Source: Planctomycetota bacterium
GTDB lineage: Bacteria; Planctomycetota; MHYJ01; WSZJ01; JACPWG01
DNA length: 5,070 nt
Direction of reading: 5' to 3'
Assembly (NCBI GenBank): GCA_016220045.1
Contig: JACRIP010000465.1
Coordinates: 1-5,070, forward strand
The notes below the pieces were generated by a model that made no database searches, was not told the DNA's origin, and worked only from the letters and a program-made list of their open reading frames with translations. The position numbers and the translations under genes were made by a program. Below are positions 1 through 3,376 of this stretch, in pieces (the first letter of the stretch is position 1; each line of letters begins with the position of its first letter).

Positions 1-1644
1 CCCGACCGGGAGCGCGGGCAATTCCAGGCGCGCCGGGTCGAGCGCCGGCCGCGGCAGCCGCGCCGCGTGCCGCCCCGCGCGCCGGAGAAAGACCGCCGCG
101 ATGTCGTCGCACCACACCAGCGCCCACTCCGGCGAGCGCAGGAGCGCGCCGACCATACGCCGCGGGTCGCCCCGGTCGTGTTGCAACAGGGCGACGTCCA
201 GGTGGAAGATGTCCGCCGTCGGCCCGAGCGGCCGCGCGCCCGCCATGATTTCCGTGTAGCGTCGGTAGAGGTCGAGAATCACGTCCGCTTCCGAATCCAC
301 GAGCGGCCGCAGGCGCGGCCATGCCCGCCACAGCACCGCCGAGCCCAGTTCGAAACTCGTGAACACGTTGCCCTCGATGCCCTCGCGCGCGAGAAACGCC
401 AGCGCCTCGTCCGGGAAGAAGTGCGGCATCAGCCCCCACCCGGTACGCACCGGCGACCGGGTCGAGGCGTAAAAGCGGTCTGTGGCCACCGCGGCGGCGC
501 CGAGGAGCAACGCCGCCGCGAGGCCCCACGCGGCAACGGTTCCGGCGACGCGCGCCGACGGCGCCGGCGGCGCCCGGCGGGAAGCCCAGGCCAGGGCGCG
601 CCCGGCCAGCGGCGCGACATGAAGCGCTACGAGCGGCGTCGCGAGCACCGCGAACAGTCCGATGTTGCGCCGCATCGCGCACGCGTTCCCCAGGAAGACG
701 GCGATCGTCGCCACGTGCGCGAGCGGGGCGCCCGGCAGCGAGCCGGCGACCCCGGCCAGCGCCAGCGCGCCGAGCAGCCCGAAGGCCAGCGTCGGCCAGG
801 TCAAGACCGGAGACCCGACCCCGGGCGGAGCGAATTCGAGAATGCTCCGGGCGTACCAGGGCGCGCCGGCGAGGTTCTCGGCGAAGGCGAAGGGCATGGC
901 GAACGCCGCGAATCCCCGGGGATTCACCGCACAGGCGAGCAGCGTGGCGATCCAGCAGGCGAAGAGGAGGCGCAGGGGGCGGGCGGTGTCGGCCGGCCAG
1001 GGCGCGCGCAGGCCGTGGGCGCGCGCGGCGGCCGCGGCCTCGCCGAGGAGCCAGAGGCCGACGAGCAGCGGGCCGTAGACGAAGTAGGTGTGGAGATTGA
1101 CCGCGAGGACCTGGACCACGGGGCAGAGCCAAAGCGGGCCCGCGCGCTCCACGCGCCACCGCTCGAGCACCCACAGGTGGGCGGCCAGGCAGGCGTAGGA
1201 GGCGAGTTCGGGGCGCAGATCGATGCGCTCGCAGAGCGCCACCAGGGCGAGCGCCAGCACCAAGGGCACGACCCCGGCCGGCGCCGCGTCCCCCTCCCGA
1301 CCGCGCGCCCGCCGCGCCGTCAGGAGCACGAAGAGGGCGGTCAGGCCCTGCAGCACATACCGTAGGACCACCAGCCCGTCCGCTCCCGCGGCGCGCTCCG
1401 CGGCGGCGACGAGCACCTGGAAGAGCCACTTCTCGGACCACGAAACCGGCGCCTCGTAGTCCGCGCACAGCAGTTCCTCCATGCGCGGAATGCGGCCGGT
1501 GTCGAGCGTCACCCGCCCCTTCGCCACGTAGAACCCGAGGTCGTGGCTGTGGATGCGGAAGGAGCAGAAAGCGAGGGCGAGCAGCCCGAGCGCGAGCCAC
1601 GGCGCGAGCGCGGCAGCCCGCTCCTGCGCCCGCACGCCGCTCAC
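1..1644 (-). CDS. Multi-pass membrane protein, GT-C glycosyltransferase-like (3'-partial)
   Basis: An uninterrupted 548-codon frame runs off the left edge. I start it at GTG (1642-1644), which overlaps the upstream stop as GTGA, implying translational coupling. The next in-frame Met (residue 55) would remove the first membrane helix. Hydrophobic segments lie near residues 10-29, 91-109, 123-138, 147-160, 171-201, 224-240, 284-301, 308-322, 327-346 and 366-387. After helix 1 come SHDLGFYVAKGR (33-44), TGRIP (49-53) and a WSEKWLFQV segment (69-77). Later come RPELASY (144-150), NLHTYF (183-188), VNPRG (240-244) and RRNIGLFAV (325-333). A C-terminal soluble part holds FELGSAVLWRAWPRLRPLVD (431-450) and a TPEW-like SPEW..VW.DD..AVF ending. 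This order resembles bacterial GT-C-fold membrane proteins that usually carry an Asp in the first extracytoplasmic loop (here D35) and a C-terminal 'GGYLIWR.YP...FIDGR' segment. That similarity is recalled, not searched. Substrate is unknown; lipid-linked sugar transfer at the inner membrane is inference. Confidence 0.8.
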   Translation of the reverse strand, partial: MSGVRAQERAAALAPWLALGLLALAFCSFRIHSHDLGFYVAKGRVTLDTGRIPRMEELLCADYEAPVSWSEKWLFQVLVAAAERAAGADGLVVLRYVLQGLTALFVLLTARRARGREGDAAPAGVVPLVLALALVALCERIDLRPELASYACLAAHLWVLERWRVERAGPLWLCPVVQVLAVNLHTYFVYGPLLVGLWLLGEAAAAARAHGLRAPWPADTARPLRLLFACWIATLLACAVNPRGFAAFAMPFAFAENLAGAPWYARSILEFAPPGVGSPVLTWPTLAFGLLGALALAGVAGSLPGAPLAHVATIAVFLGNACAMRRNIGLFAVLATPLVALHVAPLAGRALAWASRRAPPAPSARVAGTVAAWGLAAALLLGAAAVATDRFYASTRSPVRTGWGLMPHFFPDEALAFLAREGIEGNVFTSFELGSAVLWRAWPRLRPLVDSEADVILDLYRRYTEIMAGARPLGPTADIFHLDVALLQHDRGDPRRMVGALLRSPEWALVWCDDIAAVFLRRAGRHAARLPRPALDPARLELPALPVG

Positions 1645-2762
1645 AGCTTGATCGACTTCAGGAGCGCGTCGAGCGCCGCCGTGCAGGCGCGCCAGGAATC
1701 CGGGGCGGCGGCATGACTCGGGCAATACCCTGAGATAGTGAGCCGCCCGCCGCCGGTGTCGAAGCTCAGCACGCGCAGCTCCATGGCGCGGTCGGGATCG
1801 CGCCCTTCGATGAGGCAGAAGCGCCCGGCGGGCACGCCCGGGGCCGGCGACGCCGCCGGCAGCTCGAGAAGCACGCGGTCCGGGGTGAACCCGCCCGCCT
1901 TCGCCTGCGCGAGCGCCATCTCGATTGCGCCCTGCTCGTCGAGCGGGAACTCATTCGACGCCAGGTGGATGCGCAGGTGCGCGCGCAGCCCGGACGACTG
2001 CGGCGGCCGCACCCACGCGACCCCGTGCCCCTCGATCAGCTTGTCGCCTCCCTCGATGACCCAATCGGCGGGCACCGCCAGCGCCACCGGAAACGGCTGC
2101 TCGATCCGGTAGTCGGCCGGCGCGGGCGCGGGGCGGGGCGGGGCGGGGGAGAGCAGGCGGAAGGAGAGGGCCGCGGCGGCCAGCTCCCGCGCCACGACCG
2201 GATAGCCCGGCTCGGTCGCCATGCCGGTGACCAGGAACAGGCGCTCCCCGGACGCGAAGGCCGACAGGCGCAGCACGCGCGCGCCGCCGTCGGTCTTGAG
2301 GCGCACGAGCAGCTCCGCCATGCGGCCGGCGGCCCCGGTACCTACCTGACGCTTGAGGACTTCGAACTCCAGCTTGCGCGCAAGCTGGTCGAGCCAGGCC
2401 TCGGCGGGCATGTCGAAGGGCAGGAGCGCGCAGGAGACCTCGATTTCGGGCGAGCGCTCGGGGTCGCCGAGCTTGCGCCAGCAGCCGAGGGAGACCGGGG
2501 CCTCGTAGCTGTCGGGCGAGGACGGCGCCTCGGTCTCGTCCTGCCAGCCGCGCGGCACCGCGAGCTCGTACGCCAGCTCGGGGTCCGCGAAGGGGGTGTT
2601 GCGGATGCGCTCGAAGTCCCGGTCGAGGTCGGTCGCGTCGACGGCGGTGGGCATCGGCGGGACCTCCTTGGGCTGCGCGGACGCCGGCGCCGCGCCCAGG
2701 GCGGCGACGAGCAGCCAGGCCAGAAGCGGGGCGGCGGGGGCGGGGAGGGAGCGGTCGGGCAT
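1641..2762 (-). CDS. Secreted protein with two tandem PsbP/Mog1-like (DUF1795-like) halves
   Basis: A 373-residue protein that starts at ATG after a good AAGGA ribosome site. Residues 1-29 form a Sec signal peptide: Arg4, a hydrophobic core at 11-25, and an A-S-A cleavage motif at 27-29. The mature part shows an internal duplication. Half 1 (about 63-205) and half 2 (about 218-373) both begin with an AVP..W motif (68-73 and 229-234). Both end with a hydrophobic strand, a 'F..G.RL..(V/I)(T/S)G' turn (169-180 and 334-345) and an amphipathic helix. A Pro/Ala linker (206-217) separates them. The pattern (AVP..W strand, helix, antiparallel strands, last helix) recalls the PsbP/Mog1-like DUF1795/DcrB fold, a weak fold-level guess. 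Four Cys occur in the mature chain (94, 111, 316, 347) plus C360, so disulfides in the periplasm are possible. No catalytic motif is visible. It lies 11 bp after the 83-residue gene and overlaps the membrane-protein gene by 4 bp, so it is most likely in the same operon. Function unknown; an envelope accessory role is inference. Confidence 0.85.
   Translation of the reverse strand: MPDRSLPAPAAPLLAWLLVAALGAAPASAQPKEVPPMPTAVDATDLDRDFERIRNTPFADPELAYELAVPRGWQDETEAPSSPDSYEAPVSLGCWRKLGDPERSPEIEVSCALLPFDMPAEAWLDQLARKLEFEVLKRQVGTGAAGRMAELLVRLKTDGGARVLRLSAFASGERLFLVTGMATEPGYPVVARELAAAALSFRLLSPAPPRPAPAPADYRIEQPFPVALAVPADWVIEGGDKLIEGHGVAWVRPPQSSGLRAHLRIHLASNEFPLDEQGAIEMALAQAKAGGFTPDRVLLELPAASPAPGVPAGRFCLIEGRDPDRAMELRVLSFDTGGGRLTISGYCPSHAAAPDSWRACTAALDALLKSIKL
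2130..2149 (+). other. Short-loop G-quadruplex motif in the interdomain linker
   Basis: Four runs of four or more G, separated by single C, on the plus (template) strand. It encodes the Pro/Ala linker between the two halves of the secreted protein. This satisfies the usual G4 sequence rule with 1-nt loops, but may simply be a by-product of Pro codons at high GC. Confidence 0.55.
2728..2749 (+). other. G-quadruplex motif in the signal-peptide coding part
   Basis: Four G-runs (4, 5, 4 and 3 bases) with loops of 4, 1 and 1 nt on the template strand, inside codons for the Pro/Ala-rich start of the signal-peptide protein. It is close to the translation start, so any effect on transcription would come early in the gene. 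Confidence 0.45.
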
Positions 2763-2768
2763 GAGGCG

Positions 2769-2773
2769 TCCTT
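2769..2773 (-). promoter_or_regulatory. Ribosome binding site of the signal-peptide protein
   Basis: AAGGA on the minus strand, 6 nt before the ATG at 2760-2762. It partly sits in the short gap after the stop codon of the 83-residue gene, and it fixes the start of the downstream gene at the residue that begins the signal peptide. Confidence 0.65.
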
Positions 2774-3025
2774 CTACAGGGCATCCCGGAGGAGCCAGAC
2801 GACGAAGTTCGTGAACTCGGGGCTATCGGGGTCGGGGCCGGAGCCGGAGAGGATGACGTGCCCGGGCGGCGGGTAGCGCCGCGCCAGCGCCGCGCGCTCG
2901 CGCCCCAGCGCCGCCAGGAGCGCCTCCTCATCGGGGTAGTCGGCGGCGCGAAACACCCGGTCCTCGACCAGCCAGGGATCGTCGGGTTTCTGGCGCGGAT
3001 CGTAGACGATCAGGTGCCAGGGCAC
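2774..3025 (-). CDS. Small protein of unknown function (83 aa), possible immunity candidate
   Basis: A small frame starting with GTG at 3023-3025, preceded by GGAG (3032-3035) at 6 nt spacing. Reading further upstream in frame meets a stop (TAA at 3101-3103) with no ATG between, so GTG is the best start. The protein begins with a hydrophobic strand (WHLIVYD, residues 3-9), then has an acidic stretch (W18-E21), a DEEALLAALGRERAALARRY helix (about 32-51), a PPPGHVILSGSG strand-turn (52-63) and a C-terminal hydrophobic helix (FTNFVVWLLRDAL, 71-83). There is no signal peptide or membrane segment, so it should be cytoplasmic. I do not recognise the family. It is the first gene after the toxin-like gene, but 351 bp away behind a repeat element. 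It leads a tight cluster (11 bp to the next start). A cytoplasmic immunity protein against the RelA/SpoT-like toxin is possible; an unrelated small operon member is equally possible. Confidence 0.7.
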   Translation of the reverse strand: MPWHLIVYDPRQKPDDPWLVEDRVFRAADYPDEEALLAALGRERAALARRYPPPGHVILSGSGPDPDSPEFTNFVVWLLRDAL

Positions 3026-3031
3026 GCGCGA

Positions 3032-3035
3032 CTCC
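3032..3035 (-). promoter_or_regulatory. Ribosome binding site deciding the GTG start of the 83-aa gene
   Basis: GGAG on the minus strand, 6 nt before GTG at 3025. It supports the GTG start where no ATG is available. It lies only 7 bp from the edge of the left octamer array, so the leader of this gene would include the repeats if transcription starts further upstream. Confidence 0.6.
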
Positions 3036-3042
3036 GAGCGTC

Positions 3043-3090
3043 GGGGTTTGGTCGTTTCGGGGTTTAGACGTTTGGAGGTCTCGAGGTTGA
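3043..3090 (+). repeat. Degenerate octamer array, left arm (about six copies)
   Basis: Read on the plus strand with period 8: GGGGTTTG, then GTCGTTTC, then GGGGTTTA, then GACGTTTG, followed by two more diverged units (GAGGTCTC and GAGGTTGA). The consensus is G-N-(G/C)-G-T-T-T-N. The register is exact over all six units without indels. It has no coding potential and abuts the ribosome site of the 83-residue gene. Confidence 0.75.
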
Positions 3091-3136
3091 GGGTTCCTGG
3101 TTACATCGCCCTCATGGAATCTCCCTACGGGATCGA

Positions 3137-3157
3137 CTGCCGGAGGAGCGGCGGCAG
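3137..3157. repeat. Inverted repeat CTGCCG / CGGCAG
   Basis: Perfect 6-bp arms at 3137-3142 and 3152-3157 around a 9-nt loop. A competing pairing, GGAGG (3142-3148 region) with CCTCC (about 3169-3173), is also possible, so this stretch could fold in more than one way. It lies inside the segment flanked by the octamer arrays. Confidence 0.45.
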
Positions 3158-3184
3158 GCCGGGAACCGCCTCCAGACTCCCAAG

Positions 3185-3200
3185 TCGGGCGCGTGCCCGA
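3185..3200. repeat. GC-rich hairpin TCGGGC-GCGT-GCCCGA
   Basis: Perfect 6-bp inverted repeat with a 4-nt loop, central in the region between the two octamer arrays. On the minus strand it lies downstream of the toxin-like gene and could slow RNA polymerase. No U-tract follows on either strand, so I do not call it an intrinsic terminator. Confidence 0.5.
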
Positions 3201-3259
3201 AACCCAACGAGCCAGGGGTCAGGGTGAGGGCTGCGCCTGATCCGCGCGTTCAACAGACC

Positions 3260-3291
3260 CAAACGCCTAAACGTCAAAACGTCCAAACGTC
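3260..3291 (-). repeat. Octamer array, right arm (four copies), inverted relative to the left arm
   Basis: Read on the minus strand with period 8: GACGTTTG, GACGTTTT, GACGTTTA and GGCGTTTG, followed by a degraded unit (3252-3259). It has the same consensus as the left array but lies in the opposite orientation. GACGTTTG at 3067-3074 and CAAACGTC at 3284-3291 are perfect complements. A two-unit segment (3059-3074) matches the reverse complement of 3260-3275 at 13 of 16 positions. Confidence 0.78.
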
Positions 3292-3376
3292 GCCGGCCAT
3301 GGTCCGTCCCTCGACGTGATCATGATCCGGCATCAAGAAGTTGTCCAGTAGGTTTCCACCCCCTCGAACCCCGTCG

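Larger units (their letters stand above)
3026..3376. other. 351-bp intergenic region with a repeat element, no convincing gene
   Basis: This gap separates the toxin-like gene from the three-gene cluster. Its composition differs from the flanks: AT-richer tracts of GTTT/AAAC alternate with GC-rich inverted repeats. Left (3043-3090) and right (3260-3291) octamer arrays face each other, and the interior 3091-3259 contains several short hairpins. The part nearest the toxin (3301-3376) has a short palindromic stretch around TGATCATGATC and a short open minus frame (MPDHDHVEGRTMAGDVWTF, then stop) without a ribosome site, which I do not call as a gene. No clear -35/-10 pair or T-tract terminator could be identified, although a promoter for the 83-residue gene could be here. 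Confidence 0.75.

Noticed and set aside
67..1365. Long plus-strand frame of 432 codons
   Set aside because: Its product is Arg/Gly/Glu-rich low complexity without domains. The opposite strand holds a 548-codon frame with membrane helices and family-like motifs, so the plus frame is a shadow.
1641..2762. EagR-type effector chaperone for the toxin
   Set aside because: EagR adaptors act in the cytoplasm and bind N-terminal membrane segments of effectors; this protein has a clear Sec signal peptide and lies downstream of the toxin gene.
1951..2931. 326-codon minus frame overlapping the secreted protein and the small protein
   Set aside because: Arg/Ala/Pro-rich translation typical of an off-frame reading of GC-rich DNA; the overlapped frames have ribosome sites and a signal peptide.
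3185..3200. Intrinsic terminator for the toxin gene
   Set aside because: The hairpin is good but no T-rich tract follows on either strand, and it lies about 180 bp past the stop codon.
3043..3291. CRISPR array
   Set aside because: The repeats are 8 bp, contiguous and without spacers, and the two arrays are in opposite orientation.
3301..3376. Short minus-strand frame after the toxin stop (L-D-N-F-L-MPDHDHVEG..., ending at the octamer array)
   Set aside because: The MPDHDHV string recalls the His motif of Y1 transposases (MPNHVH), but the frame is under 30 residues, has no ribosome site and lacks the catalytic Tyr region. At most it could be a remnant.
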